A stretch of 64,000 bases of DNA from Pyrus communis (GCF_963583255.1 NC_084819.1:2549501-2613500); one strand, 5' to 3'. Counted from the stretch's first letter, positions 1 through 11,990 are shown. The notes: generated by a model from the letters alone, not told the origin. Translations and numbers: made by a program.

Positions 1-1188
1 GAGCGTTGTTTCTAAACATAATTTATGGGGAATTAGGGAGGGCTTTAAAGAATTTTTCTTTGTAGTTTAAATATCTGCTGGTGCTCTTAAGAGAGAGATT
101 TAACATTTGGAAATAGACGTTTGAGATAATATGTCGCTTTATCAAGAACATTTTTGTAGTTGTATACTAATTAATTAGTTAATTAGGTATGATCCTCTCA
201 TTAAGAATATGAATTTTTTATTTTTTATTTTTTCAAAATGTAATCATTTATCTTTTTCTTTTTGAAATTTTAAGTCTTTATTAAGTATGATTTCTCCTAG
301 TTTAAATACAGGTTCAGCTTTCATGTTATGCATATATGTTCCTTAAAGGTCCGACTCCTTACGAACAAATACATGGTTATTACCTTCAAATTGAATTTTA
401 CGGGGATTATATATGAAAAGAAGTGCGGACTACACATACATTATCCTGATGTGGAAAGTTAAATTAGATTGTTTCTCTTACATTCAGATGATCTGTAAAA
501 TGGTCTAAATTGTATTGTATTTAGGATAACGCATTTTATTACAGATGCATTAATTTGTCCTTTTTGTATTGTATGTAACATAGGTCTTGTTTGGTAATCT
601 CGACAAATGTTTCCTTGTTCTTTTTGTAACTTTCGTTTTATTTTCTTTTCTTATGATGTAATATATTAGTGATATTTCTACTTGGATTGTAATTGAAAGA
701 TTGAAAGCCATGGACTTCAGTAAGTGTAAAATTTATAAAAAATTTGAATCTAAAAATTCCTTTTGAAGATTGTACTCATTGTCTTCCTGTTTGATACCAG
801 GAAGTTTGTCACGAAATCTTAGTTGTGTTCACTAGTTGGTAAAATTTCATCGGATTGTTTAAAGAAAAAAAAATAATAATTGTACTGTGTAGCAAGCAAT
901 AGATCCCCTAAATGGAAAAGCATTTTATCTGGTACTACGATGTCCATCCTTCAAGATTCAGAGGCAAGACTAATTATTTAATCTCCTTTTTCTAAGATCT
1001 TGATAAACAGTTCTTTCTTCAGAGCATTTCACTGTTAACTGTACACGTTTTCTATGCTCAGATGAACTTGTAGATGATGAATTTTCTAGTGAATCATGAT
1101 GTTCTTAGCTGAATTAAGTGTTCGACATGCATTTCACCTCTGTAACCTCCGTTGTCCCTCTTGGCTCACTCTTTTATTAATTTTGCAG
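1..1188 (+). other. Intron / upstream part of the glutathione peroxidase gene, no exon recognised
   Basis: AT-rich sequence ending in a TTTTGCAG acceptor at 1181-1188. The first coding exon of plant GPX genes (N terminus through the segment before the catalytic Cys) was not found here, so it must lie left of the window or be too diverged for me to see. No other gene is seen in this stretch. Confidence 0.55.
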
Positions 1189-2407
1189 TGGTTTAACACA
1201 ATCCAACTACAAGGAATTAAGTGTTTTGTATGAAAAGTACAAAAGCAAAGGTATGTGAACCTTTGCAGAGCAATGCCAAAAATTTGTTGATTCATGTGTT
1301 TCATACTTATCCATGGGGGTTTTACTTTTTAATTTCTGGCAGGTTTTGAGATTTTGGCATTTCCTTGCAACCAGTTTGGAGGACAAGAGCCGGGAAACAA
1401 TGAGGAGATTCAAGAAGTTGCATGCACTAGATTTAAAGCTGAATTTCCAATCTTTGACAAGGTATCCTTATATTGGAGAAAATAAATAAATGATAAGTTT
1501 GTTAGCAATCTGTATGCAAAATTCTAAATAGAAATCTTTTGTTTGTTCTTGGTGCTATATGGTTGTTGGTAGATATTACCAACAAGTATCTCCACACAAG
1601 TGCACATAGATTATGTGCTCTTCAAATTTCATACATCAAATAAAATGCAGAGAACTAGTTCTACGGTTTTACTTAAATAATTTTTTGATTGATGGCTTTT
1701 CTAATATTTAACGACTACTACACATATAAAGTGCCTAGATTAAGGCCTGGTTTGGTACTGAGGTGATTCTAAAAAAAGCTGATATCAAAAAAAGTTGGGA
1801 GTTGTTTTTGTGTTTGGTAAACATTCAGCTTCAGCTTTTTTTCATAGTTTTGGGTGAAAAGAAGCCAAAAACAAGAAGTTGCAAAACCCAGCTTTGAAAA
1901 ACCGGCTTTTTTTCACATCTGTTTTACATAAAAGTTTACCAAACACTATAATACTGCCTTTTTTTTTCAAAAGCACTTTTGCAAAAAAGTTTACCAAACA
2001 CTCTGCTGCTTATTCTCACAACACAGCAGAAGCAGCGTTTTTTCAAAGCACAACAATACCAAACCAGCCCTAACTAACTCATGCACAACTAATTTAGTTT
2101 ACTTGTGGTCATTGTAGATTGAGGTGAATGGGAAGAACGAGGCACCCCTGTACAAATTCTTAAAGGGACAGAAAGGTGGGGTCTTTGGGAGTGGCATCAA
2201 ATGGAACTTTACGAAGTTTCTCATTAACAAAGAAGGGAAGGTTGTGGAGAGATATGCTCCTGTGACATCACCTCTTAAAATTGAGGTCAGAGTGATTTTT
2301 GTGATGATCTGTTTGTTTGCTTTGGGGATAATGAAGACAACAGCTGCTGATTTATTTATCTTTGCTCTGTGCAGAAAGACATCCAGAATCTGTTGGAATC
2401 TTCTTGA
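1189..2407 (+). CDS. Glutathione peroxidase (plant thiol type), 5'-partial
   Basis: Four exons are seen: 1189-1250, 1343-1461, 2118-2285 and 2375-2407 (TGA). All have GT-AG borders and compatible phases. The codon split across the first border (..TG|T) gives the Cys that is catalytic in this family. Exon 2 holds the FPCNQF and GQEPG motifs (the Gln of the catalytic triad) and the [11 protein letters not shown] segment, which carries a family Cys. Exon 3 holds KWNFTKF (the Trp of the triad). The C terminus reads [10 protein letters not shown]. Plant enzymes of this family are thioredoxin-dependent peroxidases that reduce lipid and hydrogen peroxides; they use Cys, not selenocysteine. The compartment cannot be judged because the N terminus is missing. 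Exon 3 ends at GAG before GTCAGAG, although the reading frame happens to stay open into the intron. Confidence 0.92.
1744..2070. mobile_element. Tourist/Harbinger-like MITE in GPX intron
   Basis: A 327-bp element with inverted ends (GGCCTGGTTTGGTA at the left, TACCAAACCAGCCC at the right) flanked by the trinucleotide TAA at 1741-1743 and 2071-2073. The 3-bp T(A/T)A target duplication and lack of coding capacity fit a PIF/Harbinger-type MITE. It lies wholly inside the third visible intron of the GPX gene. Confidence 0.85.
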
Positions 2408-4202
2408 GTATCAAGGTCTGTATGTTTCTTTGAGAAATGATACACATTACAGTCGGTTGCATTGGTGTTTGACTTTACATTTTTATTAAAAAAACATTCG
2501 TTTTGGTAAATGACATTTGAATCCCGAATCCCAGGACCAGTTCTGCATGCTTCATGATATGCCTGCTTTTATTAGGATAGAGTGGTTTAGATCATTTAAG
2601 GATAATTTTTCGGGTCTTCAGTGGTGTTTTCACATGCTGACCATAAGGGACCTTAGAGTTGAACAATGATACTAGTTTATGCTCTGTTAAGTTATTCCCT
2701 TTTGGTATTTACCTTTTTGACCTACATGTCCTGCAATGGAATCGAGCCGGCTGCAGAGTTGGAGTTTATCTAGTCTATTTGAGATGTGGGTTTTCTTGAT
2801 GCCTTCTTGTTTGCCCTTCTTTAGATGAACAAGCACAATAACAGTTTGGTTTCTTTTTCCCAAATATGAAATATAAGGTGACATTTAGATCAGAGTTTCA
2901 TCCAAGTTTATGGAAGTCCGAATTACAATACGATCCCTTCCATCATGTTGCTAATCTTCGCAGATGGCGCTACACCGCAGTGGCGGAAAGCAATAATGCC
3001 TATGCACCCTGGTGTGGGTCCTCTCCTCCCCCTTAACATTTAACAATTTAACTGGCTAACGCTATCTTAAACAAAAACCATGTTGGTAATCTTCTCTTTC
3101 ATCTTTAGCAAGTATTACTATTACCTCATTATCATAACTCTCACAAGAACGTCTCGTGTGTGAATATGTATTTCACACTGTTAAAAACCAAGCATAGGAG
3201 TGGTGCGTAGTTGGATGAATTTTTGGGGCAAATTGAGGTGAAGTACCAATTTGGATAGTTGTTTGAACAAAATAGTTGTTCGCTTTTTCTTTTGCTTGAG
3301 TGACCTGGTTCTAAACACTAATTAGGTAACGAACATCTTGGATTAGGTCACAACTTTCATTTTATATGTACATTGTTTACCATGCTTTTGTTCCTAAAAC
3401 ATGTTTTGACGTATCAGCTGGTATAAAATTCTAAAAATCAAAAGTTCCTTATTGTAAACGATAGACGTTTAGCATTTAGTATTTAGAAACTTGCCTTGTT
3501 CTGACTCTTACCATTTTCCCCGTGATATTTGCAGGACAGCAGGAAGTGTATGGTCTGACCTCACAGAAAATAAAACGTGTTTGCAGAAACAGATGAAGAA
3601 AATGATCGAAGCATAATCGATTGATATGTAAAGTTTGATTGGACTCCAAACGACCTATATTTTTTTACCTTATTGTTATGAATGAGTAGATGGATACTTG
3701 TTCAAGGTTGCGCGTGTGGTACGAGGGGAAGCCTATTCGAACCTGTATCTGTACTATGTGAACATCGATATTCTATCATCAATAATCAAAACAGCCTATT
3801 ATTTACATAAATTTTCTTGTCTACGGGGACTTTTCCGGTTCAAAGACATTCCTTGCTGCTGCACCTTAGCTTAACTATATCTTGAAAGAACTTTGCACAT
3901 CCATGAACAGGCAAAACATGGAAGCATGGAATGTTGATTAACTTGGCTTTTGATTAAAATTGGAACCAAACCAGCTGATTTAGTTTGGTTTGTCGAATGA
4001 CTGGTTTGTTTACCCTACCCTGTGAGTGTGTTGTAAGTGCGGGAATTCGATGCATCTACCTTCGAAAGTAATTTGATGCCGGAAAAAACGATTTCCACGC
4101 TCATTTCTCATTTTGCAAGTCTCTATTTAATTTTGTGGATCCACGTTTAAAATATTACAACCGATGAGTATTGCGATACGAGAGTCTAATCTGACGTAAA
4201 TT
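2408..4202 (+). other. GPX downstream region, probable 3' untranslated part
   Basis: There is no coding gene I recognise. Two spots look like spliced 3' noncoding exons: GCAG acceptors precede 2965 and 3535, and a possible poly(A) context (AATAATCAAAA) occurs near 3780. The GPX stop codon at 2407 precedes all of this. From about 3800 to 4200 nothing is seen except AT-rich spacer before the convergent end of the B3 gene. Confidence 0.4.
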
Positions 4203-5920
4203 CTAGCTTGAGTTTTCCACATCAGGGTCAGAGGCATCAAGTTCAAGTACAAGACGTGGCCTCTTTCCTCCGGCTTCAGCTCTGAAGAAATGAATCTTCA
4301 TTTCACTTCTCTTTTTATTGACAAGCTCGAACACGACGGTGTCCCCGGTTGAAACGTTGTTCGCACGCCAACATGCAATCAACCCTTCCGTCATGCGCAA
4401 ATGGCCGCTACCATACTTTGTATTATCGAGCCGGAGCTTAACTTTCCATGACTTCCCATTTGGATCTATAAGTCTCACCCTCTCCTTTTTTATGAGACCT
4501 ACTGCTACAGCTAGTTCCTTCGGTACGGTCTGCAATATCAAGGACAGAACACAAAAAACGGAAAGAAAATGCTCAGTCACTTGTGTCACGGCCCAAGGAA
4601 GCGCACGCAGGCACCTACGTCAAAAGGACTAGTCACTAATGAGGCTCCCTGTAACCGCTTATAGTAAACACATGTGACGTTAGGTTGTGCATGGTGTGTG
4701 TTTAATTCTAAGCGATTGCAGGGAGCAGCGTAATAACTAGTCATTTTGGGTACAACACCGAGATGGCACGCGCTTCCCTGGATCGGAGAAGGTTTCATAA
4801 ATATCGTGCTCACCATTCGATAAGGGTTCTTCGACACATCTCCTTCGAAGCATGTATACTTGGATCTGAACACGATGAGTCCATCTGATGTTTGTTTCAC
4901 ATCAGCAGGCTCGTATGACATGCCTGTAGAGAAAATAGCACATTCGAACACAATGTCTCCAAACAGATACACATGAATAAGAAGAAAAGAAACACCCATT
5001 TACCACATACAGAACTTGTATAACTCACTTTTCTTTCGGTTGCGAATTCTAGCTTGATTTCCAGTTGTCTTCTTGGCAGCTGCAGATTCCTCCTTTTCGC
5101 ATCCAGTTGGATTATAGATTTTGACATCAAACTTTGTGTGGCCATCGTACTCAAAAACCAAGAAATTCCCGATTTCTAAGAGATGATCCTCCACGAAATG
5201 ACGCCAACCCTTGCGGAAGAAAAACTTTCCTTCCTTTCTCCCTTCCAATCCTACTGTCCACGATTCTCCACTCGGGCTTCTAAGAGTGCATTTGCAGGGA
5301 GGCCGTCCATTGAAATTCTCCATAAATAAAGGTGGCAGACACTTCAAAGTTTCATGGTATCAGAAAACAGAAATGCAGTTGTGTAACATCAAAATATGAA
5401 AACAATTAATCAAACACTGCCTAATTCTATGTCAAATCAGAAAAGCCATAGCATGTGTGACTGAATCAGCCAATATGAATGCATGATCATAAATCCAATG
5501 AGAAGTTTGTTTAATTTCCGCGGTTACAAAAGTCTGTATCGTTCAAGTGGAAGGTTCTATATATACATCACAAGAAAGCACTTAATTTTGCAGAAGAGTC
5601 TGAACAGAAGTGTTTGTTTTGGCCTTGGAAGGCAGAGTGCCTAACAAATATAAATTGCCAAGAAAACATGTTCACTAACAAGAACAACAAAATCCAAAAG
5701 TTAAAAGGCAATGCTCATCTAAATGACAGAACAGATAAAGAAACAGAAAGTATTTGTCATCCATTCGCTGCTGCAGCGACCGATCATGAATTAATCTCAA
5801 GTGAAAACGGAAGCTAGTGAAGGGGCAGGATGTTACCAAATGCCGAGAGAAGTCATCATGAACTAGGGGCTTGAAAAAGGATCGCACTCTCAGTGCAGGA
5901 TTTGTTGATTTCCTCGCCAT
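4203..5920 (-). CDS. REM-type protein with two B3 domains (copy 1)
   Basis: Exons on the minus strand: 5920-5837 (start ATG at 5920), 5341-5029, 4923-4814 and 4529-4203 (stop TAG). Phases agree and the product is about 277 residues. B3 domain 1 runs from the SFFKPL motif near residue 14 through LPPLF, GESWTV, FFRKGW and GNFLVFEYDG to about residue 112. B3 domain 2 starts near residue 150 and includes YRM, VPKELAVA, GKSWKVKL and GDTVVFELV. This is the layout of plant REM (reproductive meristem) B3 proteins, which are nuclear DNA-binding factors. The AG before TGTCTGCC was chosen as exon-2 acceptor because a TGA lies just upstream in frame. Copy 2 lies divergently at 8410-10024. Confidence 0.85.
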
Positions 5921-5937
5921 TTGAGCGGAAAAGCTTT

Positions 5938-6420
5938 GCTGAAATTCTGAAAATGGGTGATAATACACTTCAACTAGTAAATCGAAAACCGAAAAATATT
6001 GTAGCAAATTTCAACAAACTACTTCTTCATAAAGGAGCAGACTTGGGAAACAAGATGATGGTAGTCCTAAATGGTTGTTTGAAATATATTACATGCATGC
6101 TGCCTTGGGAATTTATAAGTTGAACAAAGAACAGCTAGTAATTATATATGTTGCTGATTAATTACAAAATTTACAAACATAGGAAGATCTTCAAAACATG
6201 ATTAATAACAATACTATAAACACTAAACAAACTTATAAGTAAAAATAATTCAAACTGATATGCGTTTGAGAAGCTCGTATCGGTTTCACAGATACAAGAC
6301 GATGAGAAAACATACCTGCAGATTCTTTAGGGGATTTCTGGGAGAGAAGATTGCCTCAAAACTCCATCCTTTGTCTTGACTAGTTTTTCCTGGGAAACAT
6401 TAGACACGAGGAGGAGGAAA
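5938..6420 (-). promoter_or_regulatory. Leader exon, leader intron and promoter side of B3 copy 1
   Basis: A probable 5' untranslated exon ends with CTGCAG|GTATG (donor after 6316) and its intron ends with a TTTCAG acceptor at about 5939, 18 bases before the ATG. The same leader arrangement exists in copy 2, which supports it as a conserved part of the transcription unit. The start of transcription is not determinable. Confidence 0.55.
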
Positions 6421-6665
6421 AGTAAAACTTGTGAAGGAGGTAAAAGGTTCAGCCACCAACCATCATAAGTTTCTTTTAATTTTCCTCACATTTTTTGCAA
6501 TCAAAATTGACATGCATTGAATCATTTGCTTGTGCATTATTTGCTCATTTGGGATGATGCAATATATATATCTGGATATGGAAACTCTAGACAAATTCAT
6601 GGAAAAGTGAATTTTTCCAGTTTTGAACAAGTGATTTTGTTCTCATCTCACCTTCCCCCGATCAA

Positions 6666-7464
6666 TTACTTCACTTCTCGACCAAAAAAATCAACTACTC
6701 CTCCACTCATCACCTAATTATCCATCTAGTATTTTGACTAAAATTGTTGATCAAACAAATGGTGATAAAATGTATAATAATTTTGTTGTTTAAACATAAA
6801 ACGGACACATTTGCTAACGGTCTCTACCCAGTAAGGGGGCTATATGCTAGTTATCAGGCAGGGTTGGCTACAAGTAGCCTTCAAGCCTCGAGCGAGCCCT
6901 CTAACAAAGCTTTTGTGGAGCTCACATGGGCTTCCTATTTGTTTCTTCGCACTCTTTCAAATCATGACAACAACAAAATGTAGATTCTTTTTTTTTTTTT
7001 TTTTTTTGGGTAAAAAAAAGGTGTCCTTGGCTCCCAATTCTTTCTCTAAATTGTTTCTATCAAGAACACTTTAAATTGGAAGCAGATTTGGAAGAAGCCT
7101 GGCAAACGGTGAAATTGTCTGTAGACATGCATGGATGGAACTTTAAGCTCACTTAATCTGGTTGAAGGCTCCATGACTGCTGTCTCTACAACCACAAGGA
7201 AGAGGGACCCAGCTCCTATGGCTAGGGTTCTTGAACCACTCTTGTCAAGAAATGTTCCAAACGCAGTAAAATTAACATGACATTACATTAGTCCATGCAT
7301 GCACTTAAAACAAACAATAGGAGTTAGACGTTGCGTAACTCCTCCCTTGTCGAAAAAAAATAAGAGAGGAAGCAGTGCTTGTTAACTTTTTTCGGAATGC
7401 TGATAACAATTCCCATGCATTAAATAAACGATCTTTAGATAATTACGTGATCTGATGAGGCTGA
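6666..7464. other. Spacer between the inverted B3 gene copies
   Basis: No recognised gene. A T-rich tract lies near 6988-7008. The minus strand from 7266 down to 7082 is open for about 61 codons with protein-like composition (for example LFLVVVETAVMEP), but I do not recognise a family; it may be a gene fragment. Confidence 0.35.
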
Positions 7465-7660
7465 AGTAATTGATTGGGATGGTGAGATGACAGGAAAAAA
7501 GAATCCAATGCATCATGGATGCTAGATTTGGTTCTACACTTTGAAAAAGTCACTTGTTCAAGGCAATACGAAACTGGAAAAACCCACCTAGACAGATCAA
7601 TTAAATATTTATTAAATGCAGTAATAATTCATCCCAAATTAGCTAATAATGCACATGCAT
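7465..7660 (+). repeat. Third, partial copy of the B3 promoter block
   Basis: This stretch repeats, in diverged form, the block at about 7825-7960 (TGATTGGG..GGTGAGATGA, CACTTGTTCA, then AACTGGAAAA, then TCATCCCAAA..AATAATGCACATG). It has the same orientation as the right arm, so the outer promoter block exists here as an imperfect direct repeat. Confidence 0.6.
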
Positions 7661-7683
7661 GGTGGGTGCACTTGTAATTCCCC

Positions 7684-7684
<1 letters not shown>

Positions 7685-7716
<32 letters not shown>
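7685..7716. repeat. Poly-C run of about 32 bases
   Basis: An uninterrupted C homopolymer following CCCA, between the two promoter-block repeats. Its exact length is likely to be unreliable in any sequencing read. The G-rich complement could form stacked G structures. Confidence 0.85.
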
Positions 7717-8059
7717 TTCAATAAATTTGTGACTGTTTATGTAATTCACATATATAGTTTGACAAAGATCACCAGCCAGCTAGCAGAGTTGGCATCAGCT
7801 TCAATCCCTCACCTCAAATTGATTGGGGAAGGTGAGATGATCACTTGTTCAAAACTGGAAAAGTTCACTTTTCCATGAATTTGTCTACAGTTTCCATATC
7901 AGTTACATATATATATATATATATTTCGTCATCCCAAAGGAGCAAATAATGCACATGGAAATAATTCAATGCATGTCAATTTTGATTGCAAAAAATGTTA
8001 GGAATATTAAAAGAAACTTATGATGGTTGGTGGCTGAACTTTTTGCCTCCTTCACGAGT

Positions 8060-8409
8060 TTTACTCTTCCTCCTCCTCATGTCCAATGTTTCCCAGGAAA
8101 AACCAGTCAGACAAAGGATAGTGTTTTGAGGCAATCTTCACTCCCAGAAAATCCCCTGAAGAATCTGCATGTATGTTTTATCATCATCTTGTATATCTAT
8201 GAAACCAGTATAAGTTTCATAGTTAGACAGCATCCAGATAATCTATTTCAACCATTCTTTTAGGAGTACATTTATCTTGTTTCCCCAGTTTGCTCCTTTA
8301 TGAAGAAGTAGTTTGTGGAAATTCGTTGCAATATTTTTGGGATTTCCGTTTACTTGTTGAAGTGGATGATCACCCATTTTCGGAATTTCAGTGAAGCTTT
8401 TCCGCTCAA
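8060..8409 (+). promoter_or_regulatory. Leader exon and leader intron of B3 copy 2
   Basis: The leader exon ends at CTGCAT|GTATG (donor after 8170) and the intron ends at TTTCAG (8390-8391), 18 bases before the ATG at 8410. Copy 1 has the same positions. An AT dinucleotide run at 7903-7924 lies upstream. Confidence 0.5.
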
Positions 8410-10024
8410 ATGGCGAGGAATTCAACAAATCCTTCACGGAGAGTGCGATCCTTTTTCAAGCCCCTAGTTCATGATGACTTCTCTCGGCATTTGGTAACAT
8501 CCTGCCCCTTTAGTAGCCTCGTTTTCACTTAGAATAATTCAAGATCGATCGCTGCAGGAGCGAATGGATGATAAATACTTTCTGTTTCTTTCTCTGTTCT
8601 GGCATTTGGATGAGACATGCCTTTTAACTTTTCGATTTTTGTTCTTGGTTCTTACTGAGCTTGTTAAATTTTTTGGTAATTAATGTTTGTTAAGCACTCC
8701 GCCTTCCAAGGGCAAAACAAACACTTATGTTCAGACTCTTCTGCAAAATTACAAAGTGTTTTCTTGTGATTTATATATAGATGAACCTACCATTTGAACG
8801 AAACAGACTTTTGTAACCGCGAAAATTAAACAAACTTCTCTTTGGATTTACGATCTTGCTTTCATATTGACTGATTCAGTCATGCATGTGATGGCTTTTC
8901 TGATTTGGCATAGAATTAGGCAGTGTTTGATTAATTGTTTTCATATTTTGATGTCATACAACCGTATTCTGTTTTCTGATACCATGAACTTTGAAGTGTC
9001 TGCCACCTTTATTCATGGAGAATTTCAATGGACGGCCTCCCTGCAAATGCACTCTTAGAGGCCCAAGTGGAGAATCGTGGACAGTAGGTTTGGAAGGAAG
9101 AGAGGATGGAAAATTCTTCTTCCGCAAGGGTTGGCAGAATTTCGTTGAGGATCATCTCTTAGAAATCGGTAATTTCTTGGTTTTTAAGTACGATGGCGAC
9201 ACAAAGTTTGATGTCAAAATCTATAATCCAACTGGATGTGAAAAGGAGGAAGCTGTAGCTGCCAAGAAGACAACTGGAAATCAAGCTAGTATTCGTAACC
9301 GAAGGAAAAGTAAGTTATACAAGTTTTGTATATACATATATACACTACAGGCATGTTCCTTTCTTTTCTTGTAATGTTGCATATACATATACACACTACA
9401 GGCATGTGTATCTGTTCGGAGACAATGTGTTCGAATGTGCTATTTTCTCTACAGGCATGTTGTACAAGCCTGCTGATGTGAAAGAAGCATCAGATGGACA
9501 CATCGCATTCAGATCAAAGTATAAAACATGCTTCAAAGCAACTGTGCCGAAGATTCCTTATCGAATGGTGAGTACTTTCTTCAACCCAATTTGTAAGCCA
9601 ATTATGTTTATGAAACCTTCCCCAATAGATCCTGGGAAGGGCATGCCATCTCAGCGCTATAAACAACCGACTAGTCACTGATGATGTTCCCTGCATATTG
9701 CAGACTGTCCCCAAGAAGCTAGCTGTAGCAAAAGGTCTCATTGAAAAGGAGAGGGTGAGGCTTATAGATCCGGATGGGAAAGCATGGAAAGTTAAGCTCC
9801 GGGTCGATGAGATAAAATCTTGTGGCAGTCGTGTGCTCATGACGGAAGGGTTGATGAAATGTTGGCATGCGAACAACGTTTCACCCGGGGACACCGCCGT
9901 GTTTGAGCTTGTCAACGAAAAGAGAAGTGAAATGAAGATTCATTTTTTCAGAGCTGAAGCCGGAGGAAAGAGGCCTACTGTTGTGCTTGAACTTGATGCC
10001 TCTGACTCTCTTGTGGAAAACTAA
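8410..10024 (+). CDS. REM-type protein with two B3 domains (copy 2)
   Basis: Exons 8410-8493, 8997-9309, 9455-9567 and 9704-10024 (TAA), all GT-AG and in phase, giving about 276 residues. Domain order and motifs match copy 1: SFFKPL near the N terminus, LPPLF, FFRKGW, GNFLVFKYDG in B3 domain 1; YRM, VPKKLAVA, GKAWKVKL, GDTAVFELV in B3 domain 2. Compared with copy 1, the segment before B3 domain 2 has one extra residue (SKYKTCF against SKYTCF). Intron 2 contains a short duplicated piece around CTACAGGCATGT (near 9345 and 9450), so an alternative acceptor near 9350 is possible. Both copies look intact. Confidence 0.87.
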
Positions 10025-10699
10025 AGCTAGTTGACATTATATAGGGTTGATTGTGGAACAAGATTATTGAGGTTTTTGGAATCATATTAAGAACATATTC
10101 ATTGTGGTGGCAACATGCTACTCTATTTGTGTGTGATGAACAGTTGCTTTTGTATTCCCTAACTTACTGTTGTAGTGGCGGAGTCAGGATTTTCAAATAA
10201 CGGGTTCATGATTTTGACCAAAACTTCATTAGACTATTTCGTTGAGTGGTAGGAACATGTGGATTCTTGCCAACATCTACTAAAGGCTTATGCCAACATA
10301 GGTCAACAATTACTATGATATGTAGCGACTTATCAAGAGTGACTACAGGAAACTATAACGTAATGTTGAAGACTGCCAAACTTGTCAACAGAGACATTTC
10401 ACTGAGTGCTTGATGCGCAAAATAAAGTCGCACAAAAGAAGATAAAAAAGGAAGACAGGGATGATAAAAAAAAAATATAAGAAGTAAAAAGAGAATGTTG
10501 TAATTTAGTTTGCCTAGTTGTTTGAAGTTGTTGGGATCATGGACAACAAATGATCCCATGTCACCCTTGTTTGTTTGCAGAATTTGAATTGAATAAATAA
10601 AAATGAAATTAACAGACAACAAATTAGCACACATGAGTTGAAGGAGAAAATAGGCTAGCGAAAATTATTTTCTAGACAACAAATGAAATTTGAAGGTAG
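10025..10699. other. Intergenic, no gene seen
   Basis: Downstream of B3 copy 2. A sequence beginning TAGTGGCGGAGTCAGGATTTT near 10175 resembles the end of plant hAT-type small elements, but no second end was found. Nothing else is recognised. Confidence 0.35.
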
Positions 10700-10945
10700 A
10701 TGTATCAAATTCTATTGATTTCAAATTTCAGGGACCAAAGTGATAAGTTATACAAATCTCATAAACCATTTTGGTTAAAAAGCCAAAAAAGAAAATAACA
10801 GAGAGGACGTCGACACAATTTCGTAGCCGTCTATGTATCTATTGATTTCAAATTTCAAGGACCAAAGTGATGAGTTATGCAAATCTTATGGACCATTTCG
10901 GCTAAAAAGCCAAAAACGAAAACAGAGATGACATCGACACGTGTA
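10700..10945 (+). repeat. Two-copy tandem repeat, unit about 135 bp
   Basis: The block TATTGATTTCAAATTTCA..GGACCAAAGTGAT..GGCTAAAAAGCCAAAAA..GACATCGACA occurs from about 10704 and again from about 10836, with substitutions. It is noncoding and most likely derives from a dispersed repeat. Confidence 0.7.
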
Positions 10946-10979
10946 TCTACTAATCACGGGAGGAGGATTCTCTCCCCTC

Positions 10980-11450
10980 TTTTGGATTGGCATACAATGG
11001 GATGCTGTTTTGGATGGGTACTAGAAAGGAAGGGACCTTTCTTATTGGATTTGATTTGATCTGTTCAACATCAAGTACAAGAACAAGAGGACTAAATCGA
11101 CTGGTGTCGGTATTATTGATTAACAATGTTTTACTGCATCTGATGAGAAGCCTGGAGTTAGGCTTCTGTATGCGTCCCAAGGATGTCTGCAACTGTGCAA
11201 CTACGACAAATGTTCGCTTGTTCTGTCAGTTTGGGGTTTGATATTAGATAAGGAGTGTTTGATTTTGAAGCCCAGGATTCTCATGGACCCATATACACTT
11301 TTGGGGTACTCATATGCCCCGGCGCTGCCTGCATGTTAATCTGCTTGCTTTGGATCCAAATAACAACGATTTCTTGTATTTATGTATAGACGAAAACTTG
11401 GTCACGTGCAACATTCGTACAACATTGCCCGAAAAAAGAGATCTTGCATG
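10980..11450 (+). pseudogene. Decayed F-box-associated (FBA-type) protein fragment
   Basis: Three reading frames in succession carry pieces that resemble the C-terminal part of plant F-box/FBA proteins: an AYNGMLFWMG..GTFLIGFD piece near 10985-11060, a 62-codon open run from about 11141 (GCLQLCNYDKC, LVLSVWGL), and LLALDPNNNDFLYLCI from about 11330. The order is right for one protein but frameshifts separate the pieces and no F-box is present. The fragment stops where a retroposon poly-T begins at 11468. Family assignment is moderate. Confidence 0.45.
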
Positions 11451-11467
11451 GACTTATAAATTAATCT

Positions 11468-11990
11468 CTTTTTTTTTTTTTTTTTTTTGTCGAAAAGTAA
11501 CGTTTCATTAAGTAGGAAAAGAGGTTACAGGCCAATCCAAAGGACAGCATAATAACCGAAAATACACTGGGGGAAATCATAAACACAAAACCCAGCCCAA
11601 TGAGCAAACAAACGAAAACTAAAACCCTAATCCCTATCTTCCAAACGCAGAGAGCAGCTCCACCTGCCACTGCCGCCACGAACGTCCTGCCAGCAGCCAC
11701 CAAGGCAGCAACACGAGAGAAAATGACCAAGTGGTCAATTCGACCAAGATATCGTAGCACAAAAATTACAAACCCGCAACCAGAAGAGCACCACAACCAA
11801 ATGTTGTCAAAAGGGTATTTCAACATTTTCCATGTTTTCCCAAAACAGTGCAATGGTGGACCGACTATGGAGAGGAGTTTGCCTGTTCACATTCTCAAAA
11901 ATGGGTATGCTGCTGCTAGTGTGACTAGAACACATGTCCTACCTTTTCCCTTGCAATCACCTCGTACATGAAAACCGAAATTCAAGGTGA
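11468..11990 (-). mobile_element. LINE-like retroposon 3' end, minus orientation
   Basis: A poly-T run at about 11468-11488 followed by TGTCGAAAAGTAACGTTTCATT is the reverse complement of a retroposon tail ending in poly-A. A frame open on the minus strand (11853-11461) runs into that tail and is not a host gene. The inner (5') border is unclear and no target duplication was identified. Confidence 0.5.

Larger units (their letters stand above)
4200..6665 (-). repeat. Left arm of a large inverted duplication
   Basis: The arm carries a whole REM-type B3 gene with its leader exon and promoter, and matches 7815-10030 in opposite orientation. Matching landmarks are the four coding exons, the leader-exon donor (6316 against 8171) and the outer promoter block near 6560-6660 against 7815-7925. 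The arms differ by small indels and substitutions (exon 3 is 110 bp here and 113 bp in the other copy), so the duplication is not very recent. Confidence 0.88.
7815..10030 (+). repeat. Right arm of the large inverted duplication
   Basis: Counterpart of 4200-6665 in inverted orientation, containing B3 copy 2 with leader and promoter. Similarity stops just past the stop codon at 10024 and again outside about 7815, which sets the arm limits. Confidence 0.88.

Noticed and set aside
11461..11853. Minus-strand frame of 130 codons with hydrophobic segments
   Set aside because: It ends in the poly-A tail of a retroposon and its hydrophobicity comes from that body; not a host gene.
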